NCBI GenBank assembly: GCA_038380795.1
Contig: CM076259.1
Span: 27,448,977-27,512,976, forward strand
Length of the DNA: 64,000 bases
Origin: Pyrocephalus nanus
Lineage: Eukaryota; Chordata; Aves; Passeriformes; Tyrannidae
Reading direction: 5' to 3'
The position numbers were made by a program, and so were the translations under genes. Shown in pieces: positions 12,701 to 23,269 of the stretch (its first letter is position 1; every line of letters starts with the position of its first letter). The notes beneath the pieces were generated by a model. That model was given only the letters and a program-made list of their open reading frames with translations. It searched no databases and was not told the DNA's origin.

Positions 12701-15700
12701 ACTTTGTAAATCACATATACAAAGTGCTTTTTCAGTTGTTCTCCTTGATCGGGCTTTTTCAGTCTGTATTTGAAATGGATTCATGCTGAGGGGAATTGAT
12801 TCTAAAGCCACATAGTTGGGGGTGAGGGGAGACTCTACAAAGAGTTATCACTAACTCAAAATTACTTTCCCTCTAGAAAAGGAAAATAGTTGGGTTTATT
12901 CGTAGGAATATGGATATGCAACACTGGGAGAACATAACAGGTTTTAAAGACTCTACTGCATTTGTCATGTTGGTGGCCTAATGGATTTTTGTAAGCAATT
13001 TTAGTAAAGCTGTAGTTAGTAGTAACTATAACTACAGGTTTGGGTCTGCAGTGGTTTTTTTGGTGGTTTGTGTTTTGTTTATTTGTTTTTTTTCAAGAAA
13101 GCCTTACTCTACAGTATAGAGACATTGGACTGTTTCAATCTGAGGTTATTGGTTGCTTATAGACAACACAAATAATGTCTTTATTAGTAAAGTACAGAAA
13201 TTTTCCTCTCATGTCTGAAATTGAACCACATGGCAGGTTTCCTGAGTTGCTTCAATACCTATATATTACAGAGGGGAGTATTGGACAAAAGTATGGTTAT
13301 TGCTGAACAGAAGAACAATAAAAGCTCCTGTGATTTTTCAACTAGCCTTTCTATCTGTGAGAATCCAGTGCATTTAGGAAGAGGGATGGGATTTTGGACA
13401 GGTAGGAACTGCAAAACACAGAAAAGCCTATTACTGAGGCTGAAATTAAGACTAAAAATAATTTATGGCGGCAAAAGTAGGTGGATATTTTGCTCCAGCT
13501 TTCATTAAGGAGGATAATGTGAAATATTGGGAAATACAGCATGTGTCTTCTGACAGCATGTGTAGAAGTGGAAGTTAATGTCTGAAGTCAAAGCAAACCA
13601 TCATAGAGAGACAAGAGACAGTATGCAGAAGAATCCCTAATAATACTGGAATTTTCGGTACCATTTTTAATAAATGTCAAACTGGAGGTGTTACCACAGA
13701 CTTAGAGAATAATAAGTGTAGCACTCACATTAAAGTGTGATTAGTAGGGTTAAGAAAGCTATAGATGGACTTCTCTGACTTCCAGCAACATACAAGGAGA
13801 GAACTGGGTGTATGTGGCAAATGAGAGAAAAGGCAATAACAAAGTAGACAGGTATCAAATTAGTCTAAATAATTTTCAAGAAGACCTGATCATCAGTTAC
13901 CACACCACATAATATTCTTTAAATGGGTCAAAAAAGTAATAGTAGTTGAAACTGAAGTATTTCCCCATGTAGCACTATATGAAATCCTTCCAAAGTGAAG
14001 AAGATCTGATTTAACTTGGAAACCATGGTGGACAAAAGCACAGGCAAGGAATGAAGCAGTGTCTTATGTTCCAGAGATACATGCCAAACTGGAGAATAGG
14101 GAGGTGTAAAAAATGATAAGGGGAGTGGGGGGACCATCAGTGTTCAAGGACTAACTTGAAGAGTGAGATAGTTACAGTGGTAATAACTGAGATGAAAACT
14201 AGCATAACAAGCATAAGGTTGAATGTTTAGAAGTTGTTTAATCTCTTCTGTAAAGCTATGGCTCAAGCCAGAGATACATTCCACTTCCTGCTTTAGCAGT
14301 CAAGTTTTTTTCTGGTATAGGGAAGCATTGGTAGTGCTGGTGAGACCTTGCCTGGAGTGCTGCCACGGTTCTGGTCACTTGAGTTAACGATGAATTGATG
14401 CTGGAACAACTGCAAAGGGAGGACTCTTGAGAATGCTGTCTCTGTTCTGTATTTTGGAAAAACAAGTAGCTTGGTGTAAATGCTGTAGACATAACAAAAA
14501 CTGAACAAGGAGGTGCTTTAGAGCAATTATATCAAGGCCAGTGGCAACCTGACTGAGCTTAAGTTGATACAAGAAAAATGGAGGACAGCAGGACCTTCTT
14601 AATAAATAGAAGTTATTCAGTGATTTCTATGAGGACATAGTGCAAAATGCACAAGTACTTAGCTGTGTGAAAGTCCAGGTCTCTCTATTTCTCAAGAAGC
14701 TAAGAAAAAATGGGATTACGTTAGCATTTAACTTCTGTTAGGCTTTGTTCCCATTTTAGTGCCAAGTAATGCTCACTTTTGCATTGATCCAAAATACAAC
14801 ACGCTTTCAGCAAATTAATAATGAAAAAGTCACAAGAATGGTTTTGAAGGAGGGGAAAAAATACTGCATGCCTCACTGGTCCCCTCAAGGTCTGCTTCTC
14901 AGACATACTAGTCTGTCAGTGAAACTTGTGAAGTGAGGAGATCATCTGAAAGTGTTGCCTGCTCTTAAAACTAGATGGAAGGAAGTCAGCACTGCCGCCT
15001 TTTCAGCACCCCTCCTACCTGAAATGGGGTTTCCTCTCTGGGCTCTCAACTTTACCTTTTTATTTTTTTTTCCTTGCAGGCATCTCTTCTCATATATTAC
15101 GAAAGACAAACAGACAGAGAGCTTGGTGGAGAGACTTTGTCAGCGATTCCGGACTGCCAGGTTGGGTTGTAATCTTAATTTTCCTGACAAGCACTTTTGC
15201 TTCTTAGGAATTGTTAAGAGGAAACAAGCTTGTATGTGATAGTTGTAACAGGTTCCTGTTATAATCTTCACATGGCAAAGTGACAAATGCTGACATAACC
15301 TGGATTAGGTCCTGGGGTTTTTTAAATTACCTTCCTCCTAAAAATACATGAATAAATATGTATAAATTAAGGCAGTGATTGGCCCCTCTTCCCTCCTTTC
15401 TTAAGTGCAACACCCACCCCATGAATCCGGGATGTCATTTTGCTTTTTAGGTTTTAGAGTTTTTTGCTTCTTTTTGCCTGTTCCCCATGCTGTAACCCAC
15501 ATGTACATTCTTCTCTTTTTTTTTTTTTTTTCCCCCAAGAAGAAAGGTAACAAATTTATTTGCCTCCCTGTCATGTCCTTCCAATGATATCTTCATTTTA
15601 ACTTCCACTGGCTTTGGTGCACCCTGCCTTCCTCCATTCCTGTGGTTTTCCTTCCCCATTGTTGCGGCTTTGCCCTTGAGATTTAAGCTGTGTCTGCTTA

Positions 15701-17937
15701 TCTTGGCCATTTGTATACAGTGCCTGGGCACATGACCCACTCAGCTGCCTCAGGGAGTTGCATATTTCCCAAAATATTTGGATTTTTTTCCCTGAGCTGG
15801 AGTGGAAAGTGGTCCCTCTCTCCCAGGTTGCCTCCCAGGAACACTGGTGAGCTTTTCACACAACATCTGGAAATAACTATCTTTGTGTAAGTTGTGTCTA
15901 GTGTTAAGTAAAATGTCCTGATATTTCTGTACCTCAAAGATGATCAGCTTGATGAGCACTAGTGATAATGCCAAAGGAAGACTCTCGCTCCAGGTTAAAA
16001 CAGGAGCTTATCAGAGAACATTTTGCAACTACTATCACCCCCCTCCTCAGCATTTCAGGAGTTCCAAACATAGCAAGTTACCAAGTATCATTCAGACTTT
16101 AAAGATGGAAATACCTGGTTGCTTCAGCTTTGTTCTCCATCTGTTTGGGTTTGAGCAGAGCATTCTCAGAGAGCAGATGCAGGACAGACTTCAGGCCCTC
16201 TGCTTTGTATATATTAATAATAGGGGCTTTGGCCACGTTTTTTTCCCATCCCATTCCATCACAGTGAGCTACATTAATAGTTTGTGCTTTTGGGTTTTTT
16301 CTCCTTGTTTTTTTTCCTGTAACTTTTGCTGGAATTTGAATGTACTTGTTCTTTGATAAAGCAGTTGTTATTTGTTGACTTCATAACTTAATGAATATGA
16401 CCTCCTTTATGTCCCTTTCTGGCCAGGAAAGAGAGAGAGAGAGAACATCAAATACAGCTTCTGCTTGAGATCATCTCAAACATGCAAAAATGAGCAGCCA
16501 GGTTTTTTTTTATTATTCAGCTGAAATAAGGCCCTTCAAGAGGAGTCCTGACCTCACTGAGTCATCTTTTCTTCCTAGTCAGCAATAACTTCTGATACTT
16601 TTTAAACAAGTGACTGTGTTCTTCAGCAGTGGAGCCTTCATGTTTTTCTGACAGACAGTAATGCAGTGTCTTTGGAATGCAGTGGTGGTTGTGTGTGGTA
16701 TGGCACGGCACCCTGTCACTGACCTGTAACAAAACAACCCAAATCTCATGTTCTGCAAGGCAGAAGCGCCTGTAGCTCTAGGTGAGATGTGCTCACCCTC
16801 ACACATCCCTTTTTGTAAGAGCTAATGGCAGTCTTTGTCTTTCTCAGAACGGAGCGTCAATACCAGGATCTGTCCTACTGCCTTACTCTGCTTCCAATCT
16901 CAGAACGGGGCCTTCACAAGCTGCAGGACAACTTCGACTGCTTTGCAGATAAGCTCCAAGATCCAGCTGTCTACAGTTGTTTCCAAACTGTGCTGGCTCG
17001 ATTCCACAGAGCAGGTGTCAAACCTGAGGCTAAAGTAAGGACGGGGGACAAGTGTCCAGGCCAGAAAAGCGATTGCTTTTTCATATATTGATTGGAAAAC
17101 CTTGCAGCTTTCCATTTTAACAGACTACTACTCACTCCTAACAATTTATCAATGTATTTATTTAACTTGATGGCAATTCTGGTATGGATTTAATATTTCT
17201 CTCCCCTCATCTTCTTTTTTCTTCCCCCCCCTGCACTGTTTTACATCTCCATCAGGCTCTAGCTGAAGAGCTGGAGCAGAAGCTGTCTGCCTTCCGTAAC
17301 CGAGGGCTGAATTCAACAGAGACGTGCCAGGAGGGCAGTCAAATTCCAGTGTCAGTGCCAGCCAAGCAGAAACCAATAAGAAGTATGTTCCTTTTGTGAG
17401 GCTACAGCCTTCCCTGTGATCCTGCAGTACAGCAGAGACACCTAGGGATTTTTCCTTACCCTTCCAGAGAGAATGGCTGCTACCTCTCTCTTATTTTTTT
17501 TTTCTTTCCCTTTTTCTTGACAGGTTCACGCCACCAGCCCGTGAGCCCAGCCAACAAGGATGATGAAGATTTTGTCACACCCCAGTCTCGCACCCTCCGA
17601 AACCAGAAGCGCACCCAAAAGCGCCATCCACGCAAAAAAGCTGCGATCACCTTCTCCAGTGACGAGGAGAACAGCTCTGGGGACGGTAAGCCATCCTGCG
17701 TGTGCCCCTGAAAGGTGAAAGGGGAGGACTAGAGATTTGGCCCAACAGGGATGTTCCTTTGGTAATGGGCTTCAGAGCACGGGGGAGGTTGCCTGGAGAT
17801 TTCTCTGTTCAAGGCAGTGGAGTGCTGGTTATTGACACATTTTACTCTCTTTAGAGCTATTGGCAGAATTAAGAGAGGAAGAAACCCCCACCAAAACAAC
17901 TCCCATCACCAGATCTTCAGCCCGCCGGCTGCGCTGA
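804..17937 (+). CDS. NCAPD2: Condensin complex subunit 1 (CAP-D2), 3' part of gene, 18 coding exons
   Basis: This is the non-SMC HEAT-repeat subunit of condensin I, which with SMC2/SMC4, CAP-H and CAP-G compacts mitotic chromosomes. Exons read from splice sites: 804-1013, 2938-3112, 4705-4789, 4939-5072, 6072-6204, 7764-7848, 7944-8105, 8344-8558, 10206-10317, 10621-10744, 10947-11102, 11318-11495, 12515-12609, 15080-15160, 16848-17034, 17256-17382, 17524-17685, 17855-17937 (TGA). They sum to 2,504 nt and stay in frame, giving about 833 C-terminal residues; human CAP-D2 is about 1,400, so the 5' exons lie before base 1. Recognisable blocks include RRMLPLIWSKEPG, VTLIYQLAEGP, TMEEELGLV, LAIRFPNLV, LILKDMVKVKGQ and SYITKDKQTESLVE. 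The tail is basic then acidic (KRTQKRHPRKK, FSSDEENSSGD) and carries TP sites in DFVTP and EETPTKTTP, equivalent to mitotic CDK sites known in vertebrate CAP-D2. One intron has a GC donor (11496). Identity is secure; individual exon edges could be off by a few bases. Confidence 0.97.
3173..3187 (+). repeat. Poly(C) tract, 15 bases
   Basis: A run of 15 C residues just downstream of the NCAPD2 exon ending at 3112. Simple low-complexity sequence. Confidence 0.85.
6688..6716 (+). repeat. Poly(T) tract, 29 bases
   Basis: A run of 29 T residues in an NCAPD2 intron. It could be the reversed tail of a poly(A)-bearing insertion, but no element is visible next to it. Length is likely to be polymorphic and to be error-prone in assemblies. 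Confidence 0.9.
9500..9978 (+). mobile_element. CR1 LINE, truncated 3' end, inside an NCAPD2 intron
   Basis: The stretch follows the CR1 3' region in sense orientation: a motif like AAAGACATGGAGCTCCTGG, then GAGGAAAGGCTGAGAGCTGG, a segment on copying by steps (GAGGGTGTCAAGAGGATGG), CAGGAAGTTCCATCTAAACA, CCCAGAGAGGTTGTGGAGTC, and the typical end TGGTCCCTTCCAACATT followed by a short ATTCTGTG-type tail. It is 5'-truncated, as most avian CR1 copies are, and sits in the intron between the exons at 8344-8558 and 10206-10317, on the same strand as the host gene. The subfamily cannot be named without a library. Confidence 0.9.
14300..14420 (+). mobile_element. Possible old CR1-like LINE fragment in the large NCAPD2 intron
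   Basis: A short stretch (GTGCTGGTGAGACCTTGCC, GGAGTGCTGCC, GTTCTGGTCAC) resembles the reverse-transcriptase/3' part of old CR1/L3-type LINEs in sense orientation. Divergence is high and the flanks are not recognisable, so this is only tentative. The rest of this 2.47 kb intron (12,610-15,079) shows nothing I can name. Confidence 0.35.
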
Positions 17938-17967
17938 GGGAACCATCTGCCACTGTCTTTAACTAAA

Positions 17968-17973
17968 AATAAA
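17968..17973 (+). promoter_or_regulatory. NCAPD2: Poly(A) signal of NCAPD2
   Basis: AATAAA lies 30 bases after the NCAPD2 stop codon, so the 3' UTR would be only about 50-60 nt, with cleavage expected near 17,985-17,995. Further AATAAA copies at about 18,187-18,208 and 18,517 could serve longer forms. Confidence 0.8.
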
Positions 17974-18217
17974 ATTCATCCTTTGCAGCAGTCGCCTTCT
18001 CTTGTCTGAACTACCCCATAATATGAAAGTGCTTTAAATGAGGACAAAATTGAAGTTAACACCAGGCTAGAGCAATTCCAATCCTGTCTTTTGGTATCTA
18101 CAAAGAAAGGCAGTGCTGAACATAGCTGCCACTTTCACCAATTTTGCCCTGGCTTTGCAGATGAGAGTAAGCTGTTTTTATTTTAAGAAATAAAAAAATA
18201 AAATAAATTAAAAAAAT

Positions 18218-18240
18218 CTTTGAAAGAAACTCTTTCAAAG
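18218..18240. repeat. Perfect inverted repeat downstream of NCAPD2
   Basis: Ten-base arms CTTTGAAAGA and TCTTTCAAAG separated by AAC form a perfect hairpin. It directly follows an A/T-rich stretch (18,170-18,217) with AATAAA on the plus strand and TTTATT, i.e. AATAAA on the minus strand. It lies about 280 bases past the NCAPD2 stop. Confidence 0.8.
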
Positions 18241-19350
18241 AAGAGCCAAGCTACTGCTCATTCCTTTCTCATTTTGTACATGCTTATAATATGCTATTCA
18301 GCTTCTTTCAACACAGGACCAATACGGTTTTGATGGGGTTAGGCCTTTTTATGTTTGATCCTTTTAGAAGCTCTTGCCCTGTAAAGCTCAGCAGGGCTCT
18401 GAGGGGAAGTTACCTGCATCTTTTTTCTTGTACAGATCTCATCAAAGAACAGTTGAGGGACTGGGGGGTGTGGAGAAAGGGAGAGAGAAAGGTTAGCTTA
18501 GACTAGAGTGCTTCAATAAACTTCAGTAAGTTTTTTAAAAGTTTTAAAAAACAAAAACAACCCAACACTAAAAACTTTAACTTTTAATAACTCTGATTTG
18601 ATCAAGTCACTACGTATACTGATAGCATTGGTTGTTTCACTGTGCTTTTTAGAATGTATTAGCTGCAAATCCAATTATGTTTCAAATAAGACTGGCACTT
18701 TCACACTCTTTCCTTCCAGGAATGCCACATCAGTGTTCAAGTCAGTCCTGGCACTCCTTGAACTGCCCTGTGAACATGAAGTGCCCTAAATTAAATTTTG
18801 TGTTAATCACATAAATAACCTTTAACCTTCTGTCTCAGAGGCAAGTTGGCATTTGTCCCAGAGCTATTACTACAGAATTATTTCCTCTTACCTGTCAGCT
18901 GCCTAGAAAGCAGACTAGTCACTGGGGGGGGGACAGGAAGGGTCCCCCTCCTCTCTGCAGGTTCCTGCAGATCTTCTGCAGTCTCTGTCTCTGAGGATCT
19001 ACTAATTTCCCACAGTCGCTGGGGTTACCCTTGGTTCACCCAGGAAGGAGAGCATACTGCTCAGTTCCCCTCTGGCCTGGCTGCATAACTAGCAGTAAAA
19101 GATTGCTGTAGCTTAATTTGATCCCTATTTAAAAAAAAAGAAAAGTCATTTGTAATTGCATAGCTTTGCACTGACCTGGGCCTATGGTTTTTCATGCCAA
19201 TACCTGAATGGACATGTTAAACAGGGTAACATGTTAAATGTGTGTAGAAACAAGTAGAATGGGGGGAATGACAGGGTGACAGGTGTATTTACTGGAGTAA
19301 GCCATGTGGACCAAACACCACACTTGAGTCCCATGGCACAGTGAGAATAC

Positions 19351-19517
19351 CTGCTCATTTGCCACCACTGGCATGAGAGTCAGATACCAGTACAGATATA
19401 CTCCAACTCCAGAGCACGCCAGTAGCAACAGCACAATCACGTGAAATACAAAGATCAGAAAGCTACAGCTATATTGCCCCTCTCTCCCTTCCTCCCTGAT
19501 AAAATACTCAGTGCAGG
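19351..19517 (-). other. Exon-like open segment encoding a membrane span, unassigned
   Basis: On the minus strand an acceptor (CTCCTGTAG) precedes a 167-base open segment that ends at a donor (GAGCAG|GTATTC). It reads two bases plus 55 codons: a charged stretch (EEGREG), then about 27 uninterrupted hydrophobic residues beginning FLIFVFHVIVLLLL and running to YLYWYL. That pattern fits a transmembrane helix. I do not recognise the protein and found no partner exons in phase nearby. It could be chance; hydrophobic frames are common in T-rich DNA. Confidence 0.25.
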
Positions 19518-21570
19518 CTACAGGAGATAGAGGCGGCAGCAGTAAATATGACACAGTCATGCACACGGTACATGATTCCCCCACCACCCACAGGGTTTGT
19601 CACTCACACATGGGAATGAAAAAGGAAAAGGGCAGCATATATGAGTGTCTGCTCAGACTCAAGGTTTTATGAGCCTGTGCAATCAATCTTGCGTGTATGT
19701 GAGATAATATGTTGACAATACTGCAGTAGGGGAAATATGAATGGGTGGATAGAGGAAGCAAGGTGGCCATAAAACTCTTACGCATTGGCTCACCTTCAGG
19801 CCATGCTCTTCCAGTACAAGGGGTTAAACTTCTTCCTTCAGGAGAGCCGTGCAGCCACCTTTCTCAGATATAAGGAGGGTTTGGCAGTCACTCATTGAGT
19901 GACACAGTGGCTCCTTCACTGCTTTGCAGTCTGTTTCTTGCCCTGTCCTGGACACTGCACTGCCTGGACAAGTGAGAATGGAAAGTCAGTGAGTGGGAGC
20001 TCCAGTTGGTCCCTTTCTGCAACTTCTTCAGGTGGAGCATCCTCCTCTCCTCACTGTCATCTCCTGACATTGGAAAAATTAGCAGTCCCGTGTCATGGAT
20101 AAAGAAGTCCTACAGAAAGATGAGGCAAAACCCAGGAGGGGTTTGGACAGCTACACAGTGGCTACTGCATAAAGTAGATAGTTGCTGCCCTTCTGTTACT
20201 CACAAGCAGATATTTTGGTGGCTGCCACAATGACTAGGAATTGCTACTGAAGTACTAATGTCACTCCCTTGCTTCTGAGGCAGTGGGATTACTCTGTGCC
20301 AAAATCAGTGGTGTTTCCATTCTCTGAGGGACTCCTGACCATGGCTGGTCTGACCTCCTTCCTACAAATTATACCAGTGAAATAATGTGAATATCGCTCT
20401 TACTTCTAGAGCCTGCAGCAACCATTATCCCTTTCCATCACCATGGACCAAGGGCTGTTCCCTCAGAGTACTTCACTCAGTTCCTAGTCCTCCCACTCTC
20501 CAGTTGCCCTGCTCTTTTTCTATATAAGCAACTGTTTGTAAAACACTGATTGTGATTCAGCAGGAGACCACTTTTCTGGTGGTCTTGCAAGCTCTTGAAT
20601 TAGTGCCCTAGCATCAGAGGGGGAAGGGTGTTTATAGAGGAAACTTGTTAGCATCAGAGAGGAAAGAAAGACAATAACCTATTTGAGTCTGAGAAAACTG
20701 GGGCAATTGGGGACTCGTCTGCCAAAGCCTTTTCACTTCACAGTCACTGCCAGGACATGTCAGAGCAACTTTTCAGTGCTACTGCAGTCCCAGCAAGGAT
20801 CTGGGACGCAGAGCAGCTGTAACATCACAGCACCTGCGTAATTGAGCACCAATTTATCCAGGCTTTGCTGGATTTGCAAGAATTTTCAAGAATCTGCAAG
20901 AAAATTTGCAAATTTTCTGCAGTCTCTGAAGTTTCTTGTTTGGTAGGGGAAAGCGATGGTTCCTTCCCCCTTGCCAGCCCCAGCTTTTGCTGGATCTGAG
21001 GAGGGGAACTTGTCACTTGAGATCTCAGAGCCTGTCCACCCCTGCAGGGCTCAGTCTTTGTGCAAGTGGACTGGAATTCTGGAGCAGTTGCAAACACATT
21101 TCTGTCATTCTTGCAGTAGGGGGGCCACCACATTCAGAGGATGCCAGGTCATGCTGCTGCTACATTTTGTAACAAAAACAAAGTGTTGTTGCTTTGGTAC
21201 TTACCTTTCACTCAGGAAAGACGTGACTCCTGCAACCGGTGCGTTCAACCCGAGATGCACCTGCCTGCGGCTCTCTTGCCGGCAGCACGAGTGCTCTGGC
21301 AGGCTGACTCAGCTCTTTCTGGATGGTCAGATGTGACTGGGAAGTACAGAACAGCATCCTCTGGGACATCTTGCATGTGGAATGAACACGTGCTCGCTTC
21401 CTGTCCTCCTCCCTTTCTTTTCCACCCCTCTGAATCTTTCACATCACGATACTCCATACCCTACTGCACCCAGCACATGGCTGTGCACACATCCCAAACT
21501 CCGTTTGTGCCCAGGCACCCCGTCTGAATGCCCACGTGGACAGCACGTCCCATGACTCTCCGGCAGTCAC

Positions 21571-21652
21571 CTGTGCTTTGTAGCTTACAAGGCTGGTATG
21601 AAAGTAATGCTGTTCCCCACGAAAGGTCTCCGTGAAGGACATTAGCAGGGAC
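21571..21652 (-). other. Exon-like open segment, unassigned
   Basis: On the minus strand an acceptor (GGGCTCCCTAG) and a donor (CACAG|GTGACT) bound 82 bases: one base plus 27 open codons containing FTETFRGEQHYF. There is no similarity that I recognise and no confirmed neighbour exon. It is listed only because both splice signals are good. Confidence 0.15.
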
Positions 21653-23183
21653 CTAGGGAGCCCCTCCGTGTGCTGGGCCAGGCAAGGGGGTGACAGGGGA
21701 CAGGATCACCAGAGGATTGCATTGCTCTGGAACCAGCACCAGACATGGGTCACCAATAACAAGTGGAGCTAACAAAATTGGATGTCCCCACCTGTGCAAA
21801 GTGTCTCCTGCTTCCAGAATCACTGCTCCAGAGTGATGCCCCCTACTCACTTCTCACGGACTGGTTGCAAAACGGTTCATAAAACTTTCTGGGTCCTTGG
21901 GCAGTGAAGAAAGGGACCCACAAGTCAGCATCTGTAGGTGTGGAAAGAAGGAATGGAGGCAGGGAGAGCAAATATCTGAACTGTGACTTTTTTTATCTCT
22001 GCAAAAGTCTTTTTTTTTTCTAGTTTTCTTTCTTTGGGGAAAAAAATAAACAAACAAACAAACAAACCAAAAAACCCCCACAACTTTTTTTCCTAATTTT
22101 CTTCTTTCCTTGTAAAAATAAGCAAAAGCAGGCAGCAGAACACTTCCTTTCAAGTTTTGACCCAACTGCTTTGTGCAACAGTACTGAAGAAAGGGAAGTT
22201 TAAGGTGGTGTTAAACACACCCAGTAAACCCATTACTAATCCTGTACTGGGGTACAGTCCCCCCATTCCTCTCCCCCGACAAACTTTCCTAATTAGTTTC
22301 TGTCTTCATACCCAGGCTGACTTCTGCACCCTGATCTCCAAACAGTGACCTCATTGCCTTGTTCAACTGGTGAGAAACTACAGTAAAATGGGAGAGGTAA
22401 ACAAAGGGGGCGAACTAATGGCCAGAAGATTTAGGAGGTAGGAATCTGCTTCTTGCCGTCCTGCTTCCATTGTATGCCTGAGCTTGAGAAAGTGCAAGCT
22501 GAGCCTCGACAAGGTCTTTTCTGCGATGGTTCCTCTGGAAACTCACCCCAGTCCTCTAGACGGTGATTTGGGACAACCAGCCTGCAAATTATATGCCCAC
22601 TAGTACTAGACCCAGAGTCCTGTCACTGCTACAAATTCCATATAGTACCGGAATTCACCCACCATCTGCAGCAGGAGCTCTTCATTTCCAGGCCAACTGT
22701 CTCACCAAAATATAAATACTAAAACCAAATGCCTGTATTGTCACAGAGCTGAATCTGTGTCTGCTCTGTGCAGCCAGCAGCGTGCCCACTGCTAGCTGAG
22801 CTGTAGTCCATGCTCATGCTGATTAGAGAAACAGCAGTAGCAGCACTCTGCCTACAAGGAGTATGTTAAATATCATTACACAATGCAGCCTTCAATATCC
22901 TGCTTTGGTACATGTTTCAAAGTGTCACCCCATTCCTGACCCTGACAGATACCTCCAGGTCCTGGGCAGCAGCAGCTCAACTCACATTGAGTGAGTTGAG
23001 TTGAAGACATTAGTCTTCCCAGACACTCAGTAAACACCTTTGTGTCCTTTTTCTTTAGAGGAAGGGGTCTTGCTGAGCTCACCCTGAAATATATCACCCT
23101 GGACAAAAGGGCTGAAAGGTTAAGGAGCTCCGGGGGGTGGATCAGCAGGGAGCTGGGGGCCAGGCGCCGGCCAGAACCAAAGC

Positions 23184-23189
23184 TATAAA
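23184..23189 (+). promoter_or_regulatory. TATA box of the natriuretic peptide gene
   Basis: TATAAA inside AGCTATAAAGG lies 86 bases before the likely start codon at 23270. Transcription would begin near 23,212, giving a leader of about 55-60 bases. Natriuretic peptide genes in other vertebrates have TATA promoters and short leaders, which supports the model. Confidence 0.65.
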
Positions 23190-23223
23190 GGCAGAGAGGG
23201 GCGAGGGGCCGCATTCGACACGG

Positions 23224-23265
23224 ATGCTGCATGTCCTGCCTCACCTCCCACGAGCCCTGGGATAA
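23224..23265 (+). other. Upstream ORF in the natriuretic peptide leader
   Basis: An ATG at 23224 opens a 13-codon frame that stops with TAA at 23263-23265, five bases before the proposed main start at 23270 and in another frame. If the leader begins near 23,212, ribosomes would meet this ATG first, which could lower translation of the hormone precursor. This is inference from position only. Confidence 0.45.
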
Positions 23266-23269
23266 GAAG

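Larger units (their letters stand above)
18241..23180. other. Intergenic stretch between NCAPD2 and the natriuretic peptide gene
   Basis: I recognise no known gene here. Simple sequence includes a CAAA-type repeat around 22,050-22,070. Two minus-strand segments look like exons by their splice signals (19,351-19,517 and 21,571-21,652) and are described separately; a third minus-strand open frame at 19,888-20,065 follows an AG acceptor but matches nothing I know. The phases of these three do not join, so I do not propose a single gene model. Confidence 0.6.

Noticed and set aside
19888..20065. Minus-strand open segment after an AG acceptor, starting DDSEERRMLHLKK, as a last exon
   Set aside because: Its phase does not join the other exon-like segments nearby, and the plus strand has an equally good exon-like reading at the same place.
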